In this document: one piece after another, positions 18,225-26,488 of the stretch
How the letters are laid out: each line of letters starts with the position of its first letter
Position numbering within the stretch: position 1 is the stretch's first letter
Source of the DNA: Onstottus_B sp049273855
Lineage (GTDB): Bacteria > Acidobacteriota > Blastocatellia > UBA7656
Length of the DNA: 64,000 nucleotides
Direction of reading: 5' to 3'
NCBI GenBank assembly: GCA_049273855.1
Contig: JBASRN010000181.1
Location: forward strand, 1 to 64,000
Position numbers and translations under genes: made by a program
Notes under the pieces: model-generated
What the model was told of the DNA's origin: nothing
Databases searched by the model: none
What the model saw: the letters and a program-made list of their open reading frames with translations, nothing else

Positions 18225-21023
18225 CTACTCGTACCTGAGCGCGACTATCGGATCAACCTTCATCGCGCGGCGAGCCGGCAGGTAACAGGCTAACAACCCG
18301 ATCGCGATCAGCAACAAGGCCACGGAAGCAAAGGTCAGCGGGTCCAGAGCCGGCACTTCATAGAGCACGCTCGCAATCAGTCGCGTACCCGCCGCAGCAC
18401 CCACTAGACCTGCCGCTACCCCGGCGATGGTCAGCTTCAATCCTTCACCCAGGACCATGCGGAACACGCGCGCGGGTTGCGCGCCCAGCGCCATTCGAAT
18501 TCCGATCTCGTTTGTCTGTCGCGCAACGAAGTATGACATAGTTCCGTAGAGCCCGACGCAGACCAGCACCAGCGCCAGGAGCCCGAATGAAGCGGTAAGC
18601 CGCGAAAACATCCGCTCGAGCAACAATTCCTTGTCGATTCTTTGGACCAGCGTGTCGACGCGATTGATTGGGATGTTTGCGTCTACTTGTGCGACTTCGC
18701 TCCGCAGCGTGGCAAGAACGGTGTTCGGGTCGGCAGTGGTGCGAACCTGAAACGTCATGAAGCTCGCTACGTCGATCGCCTGCAGGTGAGAAAAGTAAGC
18801 GGTCGGCGGCGCGGGTTCCCGCAGGTAGTGATACTTTGCGTCGCCTACAACGCCGACGATCTGGAAATCCCTGGGCTTTGCGTCGGTGCCAAAGCGCAGG
18901 ACTTTGCCGAGCGGATTGTCCTCGCCGAATGCCTTGTGCGCGAGGGTCTGATTGACGACGGCAACTTGGGGCCCACTCGCGGTATCGCGTTCATCAAGAA
19001 CGCGACCGATCAGCATCGAAATTCCGAGCGTGGCGAAATAGCCGGGACCGATCAGATGTCTATGAAGGTCAAACCTCTCCTTGCCCGACGTTACGCCGGG
19101 GATCCTGATGCTTGAGGAACTCGAACCATCACCCACCGGCCCGTGCGCTGAGAAGCTCACTTTGCTTACACCAGGGATTGCCCCGATCCGCTCCTGAACC
19201 TGGCGGTAGTACTCAGCGAGGCGCGGGCCAGTATAGCCGTTCAGCCCCGGTGCAACGGAAAACAAGAGCAGGTGATCGCGCTCGAACCCCAGCGGAACGC
19301 TCTCGAGTTTTTGCAGCGTGCGCAAGAACAGTCCCGCGCCGACAAGCAACATGAGTGAGAGCGCGACCTGCGCCGAGACGAGCGCCTTTGCGAGTCTCGA
19401 TCGTCGCGCACCGAGCCTGCTGCCCGCGCCGCCCTCCTTCAAAGCGGCAGTGAGACTCATCCGCGTGGCGCTGAAGGCCGGCGCGAGCCCGAACAGGACA
19501 CCGGTGAGGATAGCGACAGCCGCTGTAAAGAGCAGCACGCGTACATTCACGTCGAGCGGAAGCGTGACTGTTTGCCTGCCGCTCGTGACCAGTGCGACCA
19601 GCAGCTCGCCGAACCACCGCGCAAACACCAACCCCAGAGCGCCGCCGATGACCGCTAGAAGCAGCGCTTCGGTGAGCAACTGCTGAATCAAGCGCAAGCG
19701 TCGCGCGCCCAGGCTGAGGCGCACGGCAATCTCTTTTTGCCGCGCGGTTGCTCGCGCAAGCAACAGACCCGCGACATTCGCGCACGCGATCAGAAGCACC
19801 AAACCGACTGCCGCCATAAGCACAAGCAGCGGCTCAGAAAACTGCCTTCGAAGCTGGTCCAGTCCTTTGTTGCCCGGGGTGATTCTCAACGCCGGCCGAT
19901 TCTCTTGTTGCTTTTCGGACGTGATCATTGTATCGACGCTTTGGTTGAAAACCACATCGAGCTCAGCGCCGGCTTGCGGTTCGCTCACGCCAGGTTTCAG
20001 CCTGCCCATCACCACCAACCACCAGGTGCTAGCGTTTTCCCAATGAGCGGCGGAAGCCGCTTCTGCATCGGCCCCCGTTTGCACGGGTCCGCCAAAACTC
20101 AACGCCTGAACCAGCCGCGGGAACATATGCAAGGTAACCCAAACATCAATGTCCTCGCCGGGCTGCGTGCCGAAAAATCCTCGCGGCGCGACGCCCACCA
20201 GTGTTAACGGAAGACTGTTGATCACAATCGTTTTGCCCACGACCGACTCGTCGCCACCTAACTTACCCTTCCAGAAGTTGTAGGAGACAACTGCGACCGG
20301 CGGCGCGGCCGTCACATCGTCGTCTGGAAGAATCGGCCGCCCCAGAACTGTCTGAACGCCAAGCCCGGTGAAGTAATTGCCGGACACCGGCTCGCTGACC
20401 GCCGAATGTGGTCTGCCGTCGAACTGAATGTTAAAGCCGTGCACATTCGCCGAGAAAGCGAATACTTCAGACAGGGTGGTGTTCCGCGTGCGCAGCGCAT
20501 CGAATACCGGATACGGCACCGACTCGCTGAGCCATCCGCCGGTCACGGGGTCCTTTCGATTGCTGCCTTCGAGATCTTCGACTATCGCCGGCCAGTCCTT
20601 CGACGTCCAGTTTACAAGAAGGAGTTGTTGAGGATCCTGAACCGGAAGCGTTTGAAGCATAACGGCGTCCAGCACGCTGAATATGGCTGTGTTGGCGCCT
20701 ATTCCCAGAGCGAGCGTCAGCACCGCAACAGCGGTAAAGCTCGGGTTCTTTCGCAGCATGCGATAGCCGTAGCGAATGTCTTGTATCAACGTTTCCATGA
20801 TCGGCAATCCTCTCTGGTCGCGATAAGCTTCCTTTGTTTGTTCGACGCCGCCGAAGCTGCGCCGCGCCGCAAGACGCGCCTCGTTCGGGTCCATTCCTCT
20901 GCGGAGGTTTTCTTCAACAAGCATTTCGAGATGCGTGCGCAGTTCTTCATCGAGGTCCTGTTCGAGCCGATTCTTGTCGAACATTCCGCCAACGCGCGAA
21001 GCGAATTCTCGAAGCTTGCTCAT
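18225..21023 (-). CDS. ADOP-family permease with cytoplasmic prefix domain (copy 8)
   Basis: 932 aa, the longest permease here. Residues 1-75 form a soluble helical prefix (DEELRTHLEMLVEENLRRGM, then EARLAARRSFGG) of the permease-prefix type known in front of acidobacterial ADOP proteins. The permease proper starts at M76 (METLIQDIRYG) and is of the LPVxxPxQL subtype (LPVQDPQQL, VSGNYF). Coupling segments lie at about 430-441 and 838-849. GGAGGGG immediately precedes the ATG. The start is 12 bp after the padR stop codon, so the two genes form an operon and this permease is probably controlled by PadR. It is the only one of the 17 with a prefix or a linked regulator. Confidence 0.94.
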   Translation of the reverse strand: MSKLREFASRVGGMFDKNRLEQDLDEELRTHLEMLVEENLRRGMDPNEARLAARRSFGGVEQTKEAYRDQRGLPIMETLIQDIRYGYRMLRKNPSFTAVAVLTLALGIGANTAIFSVLDAVMLQTLPVQDPQQLLLVNWTSKDWPAIVEDLEGSNRKDPVTGGWLSESVPYPVFDALRTRNTTLSEVFAFSANVHGFNIQFDGRPHSAVSEPVSGNYFTGLGVQTVLGRPILPDDDVTAAPPVAVVSYNFWKGKLGGDESVVGKTIVINSLPLTLVGVAPRGFFGTQPGEDIDVWVTLHMFPRLVQALSFGGPVQTGADAEAASAAHWENASTWWLVVMGRLKPGVSEPQAGAELDVVFNQSVDTMITSEKQQENRPALRITPGNKGLDQLRRQFSEPLLVLMAAVGLVLLIACANVAGLLLARATARQKEIAVRLSLGARRLRLIQQLLTEALLLAVIGGALGLVFARWFGELLVALVTSGRQTVTLPLDVNVRVLLFTAAVAILTGVLFGLAPAFSATRMSLTAALKEGGAGSRLGARRSRLAKALVSAQVALSLMLLVGAGLFLRTLQKLESVPLGFERDHLLLFSVAPGLNGYTGPRLAEYYRQVQERIGAIPGVSKVSFSAHGPVGDGSSSSSIRIPGVTSGKERFDLHRHLIGPGYFATLGISMLIGRVLDERDTASGPQVAVVNQTLAHKAFGEDNPLGKVLRFGTDAKPRDFQIVGVVGDAKYHYLREPAPPTAYFSHLQAIDVASFMTFQVRTTADPNTVLATLRSEVAQVDANIPINRVDTLVQRIDKELLLERMFSRLTASFGLLALVLVCVGLYGTMSYFVARQTNEIGIRMALGAQPARVFRMVLGEGLKLTIAGVAAGLVGAAAGTRLIASVLYEVPALDPLTFASVALLLIAIGLLACYLPARRAMKVDPIVALRYE

Positions 21024-21035
21024 CCGACCCCTCCG

Positions 21036-21371
21036 TCAGGCGCTCTTCAGCAAGCGCGCGATGATCGCCGATACACGTTCCCAGTCCTCGGTCGCGGTCG
21101 CCAGTTGCTTCCTGCCGGTTCTGGTGAGCGAATAGTACTTGGCGCGGCGATTGTTGTCGGACGCGCCCCACTCCGGTTTGATCCAACCTCTCTGCTCAAG
21201 CCGCAGGAGGGCGGGGTAGATGGTCCCCTGATTCAACGACAGCACTCCGTCGCTGACCTGCTCGATTCGGCGGGCGATCCCATACCCGTGCAGCGGCCCA
21301 AGCCCCTCCAGCGTCTTTAGCACCATCAAGTCCAGAGTGCCTTGCAGAATGTCAGATCGGGTTTCTTTCAA
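21036..21371 (-). CDS. PadR-family transcriptional regulator
   Basis: 111-aa winged-helix repressor of the short PadR type. Visible family features: DILQGTLDLMVLKTLEGLGP near the N-terminus, HGYGIARRI in the recognition region, LNQGTIYPALLRLEQRGWI for the third helix and wing, then YSLTRTGRKQL. The open frame extends to 21527, but family length and a well-placed ribosome site (AGGAG about 10 nt upstream) support a TTG start at 21371 reading LKETRSD. It is promoter-proximal in a two-gene operon with the prefix-bearing permease, the arrangement usual for PadR and ADOP genes in this phylum. Its ligand is unknown; autorepression is inferred from the palindrome over its promoter. Confidence 0.92.
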   Translation of the reverse strand: MKETRSDILQGTLDLMVLKTLEGLGPLHGYGIARRIEQVSDGVLSLNQGTIYPALLRLEQRGWIKPEWGASDNNRRAKYYSLTRTGRKQLATATEDWERVSAIIARLLKSA

Positions 21372-21381
21372 GTGAGTCTCT

Positions 21382-21404
21382 CTCCTGTGGATGTCCCACA
21401 GGAG
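21382..21404. promoter_or_regulatory. Palindromic operator candidate for PadR
   Basis: Perfect inverted repeat CTCCTGTGG-N5-CCACAGGAG. It begins two bases inside the -10 box, covers the expected transcription start, and one arm contains the AGGAG ribosome-binding site of padR. It could be the PadR operator and, in RNA, a hairpin that hides the ribosome site. Confidence 0.65.
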
Positions 21405-21431
21405 CGTATGAGGCTTCCTGTTGATTGTCAA
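21403..21431 (-). promoter_or_regulatory. Sigma-70-type promoter of the padR-permease operon
   Basis: On the minus strand a perfect -35 TTGACA (21426-21431) is followed after exactly 17 bp by TACGCT (21403-21408), a weak -10. The operator palindrome abuts the -10, the right position for repression. The resulting leader to the TTG start would be about 25 nt. Confidence 0.55.
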
Positions 21432-21589
21432 CAGCAGAGAGGAGTGGGTAGTGGTGGAAGTGCGTGTCGAGGTCGCGGATGCACTCTCGCCACAAAGTCG
21501 CTGAGCCCCGAAGCTACACGAAGACAAACTTCGTGGAACTTCGAGTCCTGGTGTGAAGCCAGGGACGGTTAGGTTTCAGAAAGGCCGGA

Positions 21590-22051
21590 CTATTGCGCAT
21601 AGCTCGATCGAAGCTTGACGCCCCAGCGCCCGTTTTCTTTTGTGAGGATGTACAGCGATTCATATGTGCCGATCCTGGTGTCGTCGGCGCGATACCTGCT
21701 GAACTTCGTATCGACGTGCACCTTATCCGGAGACGCGCTAATGATGCGGCGGCGGTCCCATTTGCTATGGTGCCAATCGCTGCCAACCGAGGCCCACACC
21801 CGGGCGGCGTCCTGCAGGCCGGGCCTGTCAAGCACCGTCATTTTGCCGCTGGCGAGACGATAATGTGGAAACTGAAAAGTGAGCTCCCAGGCGGCTAGAT
21901 CCTTACGGTTCCATGCGCTCATATAATCGTCCAGCGTTCTCATTACTTCAGCTCCAATCTTTGAATCGAAGCTATTGGGCCTTTCCTGACGACCATATCC
22001 CGGTCCTGCTATCAGGAAGATCAGCAAAGCAATGGTGCCGATGGTCTTCAT
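21590..22051 (-). CDS. Secreted NTF2-like protein (SnoaL/DUF4440-like)
   Basis: 153 aa with an N-terminal signal sequence (TIGTIALLIFLIAGPGYG). The rest looks like a small NTF2-fold domain: a first helix with LDDYMSAWNRKDLAAWELTF, then strands ending in YILTKENGRWGVKLRSS. Such domains bind small ligands or act as accessory subunits, and no catalytic residues can be assigned here. It starts 27 bp after the stop codon of the upstream hydrolase and is probably co-transcribed with it. AGGGGG/AGGA precedes the ATG. Assignment to a precise NTF2 subfamily is uncertain. Confidence 0.8.
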   Translation of the reverse strand: MKTIGTIALLIFLIAGPGYGRQERPNSFDSKIGAEVMRTLDDYMSAWNRKDLAAWELTFQFPHYRLASGKMTVLDRPGLQDAARVWASVGSDWHHSKWDRRRIISASPDKVHVDTKFSRYRADDTRIGTYESLYILTKENGRWGVKLRSSYAQ

Positions 22052-22078
22052 AAGTCCTGCCCCCTTGTGTTCGATAGG

Positions 22079-23095
22079 CTACCGTGGAAGGCCGGAATTC
22101 TGCGGAGCATAGGCGGCGTCTTCTTCACGCCTTTTGTGCACGGAATCATCGATTATCTCGTTTCCAAACCGCGTCGCTCCTATGGAACGATAGTGCCTGG
22201 GGTTGATTCTCGCGTAAGCGCCTTTCAGGAAACCCCGGTAGGAGTCGCTTGGCGAGCCGAGATAGTTTTTCTCTTCTACGTCTATCGGATCAAGCCCAAG
22301 GCCGACTGCGCTTGCGCGGTTCTGCATCCATCTAAGCGCGATGTCCGACAATCGCCTATCAGGATATCCGCCTCCTACATCACAATGGGCCCCGACAAAC
22401 CAGCGTTGCTCGATTGTCTGTTCGGGTGCTTCATCGGGGTCCCAAAGACAAACATCGTAGTCTTTACGGTTCTCGTCGATGGCCATCGCCTGATAAGCGC
22501 TGTTGACGATGCCGCTCAGCTTTGTGTCGTGGAACTCGTAAAGCTTCATGTTGAATTGGTTCAAAAACTCCAATGGGATTCCCAGCGCTCCAACCGTATC
22601 CCATACGCCGACGAACTTGATGCTGATCTCTCTCGAGAACATGGATCGGAATAGCCGGGCGGTTTTTGAATCAGGGCCATCGTCTCTGGTGCGGTATATT
22701 CCATAAGCCATCCCAACTCTGAAATCGAGATGTCTTTTCTTGATTAACCCACAATTTCGAAGCATGCCGACAAGGCTCCTGGCGGTATACGCGCCTCGAC
22801 TGAAACCGAGCACATAAATCTCGTCGTCATCTTGATATTGTTCCGCGATAAACTTGTAGCCCTCGAGAATGTTCACGTCCAGCCCCAGGCCTGTGGCGCC
22901 GCCCGCAAAACGATCAAACCAGTGCGTGCCCACACCCTGGTCATACCATTTCACTTGCTCAATTCCATCGATGCCGGCGGCCTGCACTGACTCGTAGAAC
23001 CTGCGGACGTTGGTTTCCACCTGTTGATCCCCAGGCAAGTTTTCGTCAGCGGGCGTATTCCAGGTTCCGTCGAAACAAATGACGATTCTTTTCAT
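22079..23095 (-). CDS. DUF2235 alpha/beta-hydrolase
   Basis: 338 aa. It opens with the DUF2235 signature RIVICFDGTWNTP and carries a nucleophile elbow GFSRGAYTARSL (Ser99), an acid in GVWDTVG (Asp166) and a histidine in GAHCDVGGGYPDRRL (His237), a complete serine-hydrolase triad. Characterised DUF2235 proteins include phospholipase effectors of type VI secretion (Tle1 group). No VgrG, PAAR or immunity gene is adjacent, so a housekeeping lipase or esterase role is equally possible. There is no signal peptide. GGAGGAACT before the ATG is a strong ribosome site. The gene is divergent from the sulfatase and lies upstream of the NTF2-like gene. Confidence 0.9.
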   Translation of the reverse strand: MKRIVICFDGTWNTPADENLPGDQQVETNVRRFYESVQAAGIDGIEQVKWYDQGVGTHWFDRFAGGATGLGLDVNILEGYKFIAEQYQDDDEIYVLGFSRGAYTARSLVGMLRNCGLIKKRHLDFRVGMAYGIYRTRDDGPDSKTARLFRSMFSREISIKFVGVWDTVGALGIPLEFLNQFNMKLYEFHDTKLSGIVNSAYQAMAIDENRKDYDVCLWDPDEAPEQTIEQRWFVGAHCDVGGGYPDRRLSDIALRWMQNRASAVGLGLDPIDVEEKNYLGSPSDSYRGFLKGAYARINPRHYRSIGATRFGNEIIDDSVHKRREEDAAYAPQNSGLPR

Positions 23096-23269
23096 AGTTC
23101 CTCCAAGGCCATTCTTGAGCCTTAATGTTCAGAGTCTGTCACTCTGATAACCGTGCCATGTCGTCATCCGAGGAACAATATAGCCAACCGTGTTACTCCG
23201 CAATGAAGCGGCCTGGATGTTTCGAATGCGAGTGAGGTAATTGAGCGAAGGGGCGGTCGCGCGGAGAGC

Positions 23270-23298
23270 TAGACTCACGTGGTCGACGGCTTTATAGT
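23270..23298 (+). promoter_or_regulatory. Candidate promoter of the sulfatase gene
   Basis: TAGACT (23270-23275), 17 bp, TATAGT (23293-23298). It matches the sigma-70 consensus at 4/6 and 5/6 positions. A transcript starting near 23305 would have a short leader containing AGGAG before the ATG at 23334. Confidence 0.4.
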
Positions 23299-23333
23299 CT
23301 CAGGCATAGCTTCGATTCTTCAGGAGCCAGGCG

Positions 23334-24680
23334 ATGCTTTTCACTCAACTGAGCTTAAGTAAGCCACCGACTTTCATCCCGATACTTCTAGCGATCATAG
23401 TTGCGCTCTCCCCGCTTGTGCATCCAAATCACATAGGCAGGCTGGTGAACGGATGGGTGCGTGACAAACCCAATATCATAATGATCCTTGCGGATGATCT
23501 TGGCTATGGCGACCTCGGCAGTTATGGACAGAAGAAGATTAAGACCCCTTTTTTGGATCAAATGGCAGCCGAAGGCATGAGATTCACGGATTGCTACTCC
23601 GGCAGCTCAGTATGCAGCCCCGCACGTTGTAGCCTTATGACGGGTTACCACACGGGACACGCCTACATTCGTGCAAATGACCCGGCAGTCCCTCTGCGAC
23701 CGGAAGATCACACTGTCGCGGAAGCGCTGAAACAGGCGGGATACGCTACAGCCATTATCGGTAAGTGGGCGTTGGGTGATGCAGGCAGCACCGGCAGTCC
23801 GAACCGCAAAGGCTTCGACTACTCATTTGGATTTCTCACAACTCACGAGGCTCATGATTACTTCCCCTCCCACGTATGGAGAGACGGCCAAAAGGTAGAA
23901 GTGCCGGAGGGGACCTATTCGGAGGACCTGTTTCTTAACGAAGCACTAGATTTCATTAGCCGTTCCGACGACAATCCCTTTTTTCTTTATCTGCCCGTCA
24001 CCATTCCGCACGGACCTTACCAGGTGCCAAGTGATGAGCCGTACCAGAATGAGCCCTGGCCTCAAGACATGAAAAACCGAGCCGCTATGATCACGCGGTT
24101 CGATACAGATGTGAGCCGGATCGTTGCACTTCTAAAGGAAAAGGTTATCGACGATAGCACGGTTATTGTTGTCAGTAGTGACAATGGTCCTGAGACCAGC
24201 GGTTTCTTCAATAGCAATGGCGCGTTATCGGGAGGGAAACGCGAGCTGTATGAAGGCGGCCTCCGCGTCCCGATGATCGTGCGCTGGCCGGGAACGATTC
24301 AACCCGCGCAGGTAAGCCGGCAAGTCTGGGCGTTTTGGGATTTCCTGCCGACAGTGGCCGAAATAGCTGGCGCAAATATTGCCGACCCCATTGACGGCAT
24401 CTCGATCTTGCCAACCTTGATCGGAGCGCAACAGCCTCAACACATGCCTTTATACTGGGAGTTCCGTGAAAAGAACGACAAAGGCTTTTTGCAAGCCGTT
24501 CGCATTGGAAACTGGAAAGGAGTCCGAAAGCGTCCAAATGGTCAGTTCGAACTATATGATCTGCTGAACGACCTCAAGGAGGAGAACAACGTGGCTTCAC
24601 GCTTTCGAAAGACTGTGAAGGAGATAAAGATGATCATGAAAAAGGAGCATGAGAATTCCAGCTTGTGGCCTGATCACTAG
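23334..24680 (+). CDS. Arylsulfatase-type sulfatase
   Basis: 448 aa. A hydrophobic N-terminal segment (about 14-28) suggests export or membrane anchoring. The catalytic core begins KPNIIMILADDLGYGD, whose Asp54/Asp55 would bind the metal. The sulfatase signature C94-S-P-A-R, followed by LMTGYHTG, marks Cys94 for conversion to formylglycine. VVSSDNGPE supplies the second metal-binding motif. It should hydrolyse sulfate esters; the substrate cannot be predicted. No formylglycine-generating enzyme is encoded in the window, so maturation depends on a gene elsewhere. AGGAG stands seven nucleotides before the ATG. The C-terminus converges on the next gene 90 bp away. Confidence 0.94.
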   Translation: MLFTQLSLSKPPTFIPILLAIIVALSPLVHPNHIGRLVNGWVRDKPNIIMILADDLGYGDLGSYGQKKIKTPFLDQMAAEGMRFTDCYSGSSVCSPARCSLMTGYHTGHAYIRANDPAVPLRPEDHTVAEALKQAGYATAIIGKWALGDAGSTGSPNRKGFDYSFGFLTTHEAHDYFPSHVWRDGQKVEVPEGTYSEDLFLNEALDFISRSDDNPFFLYLPVTIPHGPYQVPSDEPYQNEPWPQDMKNRAAMITRFDTDVSRIVALLKEKVIDDSTVIVVSSDNGPETSGFFNSNGALSGGKRELYEGGLRVPMIVRWPGTIQPAQVSRQVWAFWDFLPTVAEIAGANIADPIDGISILPTLIGAQQPQHMPLYWEFREKNDKGFLQAVRIGNWKGVRKRPNGQFELYDLLNDLKEENNVASRFRKTVKEIKMIMKKEHENSSLWPDH

Positions 24681-24770
24681 AATGAAGAACTTAGCCATTC
24701 TCGGTTTGTTGAGACGGTCCTTAGTAGCGTTCTATGCGCGCAGAGATTGGGCAGCGATGGGACACCACGG

Positions 24771-25598
24771 TTACCTGGAGTCGCCGAACATCTTGCTCAG
24801 ATCCCGAAAGCTCACCGTGTCGTCCCCGAAAGTGAATGTCCCGAGATCTCGCATTTCTCGCGCAGCTCGAAGAAACGCGCCGAGCGCGACCCGAGAGAGC
24901 ACGCTGCCCAGGCTGACGCGCTTCACTCCAATCTCCGAAAGCTCGGCGAGGGTCAGCCGAACGCCTTCGAGTCCCATCAACACATTCAGCGGGCGATCCA
25001 GCGAACTGACCACTGCTGCGATGTCCTCCTTAGTCGCAAGTCCCGGCGCATAAAGCACGTCCGCCCCCGCCTCGCGGTAGGCTTGAAGCCGGTTGATGGT
25101 GTCGTTCAGATCGCGCCGCCCGAAGAGATAGTTCTCGGCTCGCGCCGTCAGCGTGAAACGAAACCGAAGCGAGCGCGCCGCCTCGGCCGCCGCTCGGACG
25201 CGCTCGGCCGCGTGTTGCAGGCCGTAGATCGGATCATCCCGGCGAGTCGTGGAATCTTCGATCGAGCCGCCCACCAGCCCTGCGCTCGCCGCAAGCCTGA
25301 TTGTCTCTGCGACCGTTTCAGGATCATCGCCAAAGCCGTTCTCGAGATCGGCGCTTACGGGCAAGTCAGTTGCCGAGACGATCTCGCGGACGTGCTCCAT
25401 CATCTTGTCACGTCCGACCGTGTTATCACGCTGTCCTATGGAAAATGCGAACCCTGCGCTGGTAGTGGCCAGGGCTTCAAAGCCCAGATGCGCAAGCAAC
25501 CGCGCCGTCCCGATGTCCCACGGATTTGGAATAATAAAGGCGCTGGCCCGTTGGTGGAGCGCGCGAAAGACGCTTCCTTTCTCTCCTTGAGTTCGCAT
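24771..25598 (-). CDS. Isocitrate lyase/PEP mutase-family enzyme
   Basis: 275 aa. The start at 25598 (MRTQGEKGSVFRALHQ) is fixed by AGGAGG six to seven nucleotides upstream; the open frame continues further but without support. Typical features of the superfamily TIM barrel are PNPWDIGTARLL, ATTSAG, SADLENGFGDDP (Asp84, Mg2+ site) and GGSIEDS (Glu114-Asp115). The KKCGH active-site loop of true isocitrate lyases is absent, so it belongs with the smaller PEP mutase/carboxyphosphonoenolpyruvate or oxaloacetate-hydrolase-like group that makes or breaks C-C or P-C bonds of 2-oxo acids. The exact reaction is unknown. It is the last gene of a likely minus-strand run, 47 bp after the gene upstream. 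Confidence 0.92.
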   Translation of the reverse strand: MRTQGEKGSVFRALHQRASAFIIPNPWDIGTARLLAHLGFEALATTSAGFAFSIGQRDNTVGRDKMMEHVREIVSATDLPVSADLENGFGDDPETVAETIRLAASAGLVGGSIEDSTTRRDDPIYGLQHAAERVRAAAEAARSLRFRFTLTARAENYLFGRRDLNDTINRLQAYREAGADVLYAPGLATKEDIAAVVSSLDRPLNVLMGLEGVRLTLAELSEIGVKRVSLGSVLSRVALGAFLRAAREMRDLGTFTFGDDTVSFRDLSKMFGDSR

Positions 25599-25645
25599 CA
25601 ACACCTCCTCTATGGATAGCTCGAGGACGAACGCTCGGACCGAAA

Positions 25646-26347
25646 TTATCTCGACACGTCCATTCCCTTTGCAGCGCGTTCCAGGAGCGCTTTGGATATC
25701 GAATCCCATTGGGCCGCCGCCCGCCCCCCCGACGCAAGGTCACTTGCAGTCAATCCCGTCCCCTCTAAGTCCTCTATGTAGATAATCATTAGTTCTTCGC
25801 GTTTCGTCTCATCCACCAGGTGAACCAATCGCTGGAACAGAACTTCATCACTCGCCATTCTATAGCCTTTGCTTTCAAGGAAGGCGCGAGCGCGACTGCC
25901 GTCAGAGTCCGCGCGGCCTGGATTAGCCTTGACGTTTCTGGCGTAGGCGTCGGCAATGAACTCGAACCCCCCCAGACTGATCGTCTTGTTGGCCTTGTAG
26001 CGGTACGTGTGAGTATTACTGGGCAAGTAGCCTTCGAACTGCACCCAGTACATTCGTTTGATCCGGCCTTGTCTGTCCGCGTCGACAAGGAAATGCTGCT
26101 CGGCGCGTGCGACGTCATAAAGGATGAAGTCATGGCTGCCGATGTACTTGAGGGCCTTGTCGAATTTCAAACGCACCTTTGGCGTTTCGGCTGAGGTAAG
26201 GACTTGTCCTTTTACAGTGCGAGGTTGTTGCTGGATGGCTACTGTTTGCGCCTCTGACGGTGAAGACAAGACTGAGCCATAATGCCCGTCGTGAAATAGC
26301 GCTCCCAAACTGAAGGCGGCTATGATCAGCAGTGGTGCGTTGGGCAT
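25646..26347 (-). CDS. Secreted protein of unknown function
   Basis: 233 aa, not recognised. Starting from the ATG at 26347 (AGGGGA upstream), the protein opens with a signal sequence, MPNAPLLIIAAFSLGALF. The middle part is rich in strands and aromatic residues (MYWVQFEGYLPSNTHTYRYK), and the C-terminal half is charged and helical, with LVHLVDETKREELMIIYIED. No catalytic motif or membrane helix beyond the signal is visible. It lies 47 bp upstream of the PEP mutase-family gene and 141 bp downstream of the crotonase-family gene, all on the same strand. Confidence 0.75.
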   Translation of the reverse strand: MPNAPLLIIAAFSLGALFHDGHYGSVLSSPSEAQTVAIQQQPRTVKGQVLTSAETPKVRLKFDKALKYIGSHDFILYDVARAEQHFLVDADRQGRIKRMYWVQFEGYLPSNTHTYRYKANKTISLGGFEFIADAYARNVKANPGRADSDGSRARAFLESKGYRMASDEVLFQRLVHLVDETKREELMIIYIEDLEGTGLTASDLASGGRAAAQWDSISKALLERAAKGMDVSR

Positions 26348-26488
26348 TTTCTGTTCCCCTGTGTTCCTGAGTTTGATCAAGGATACGAAGGGAGGTCAGC
26401 AACGGTTTCGCGTGAATGTATATTGTACTCTTCGATGTAGCGCACGCCGCGGGCTCGCGACCGCTTTGTATTGTGCTCTCGAGGTGAA

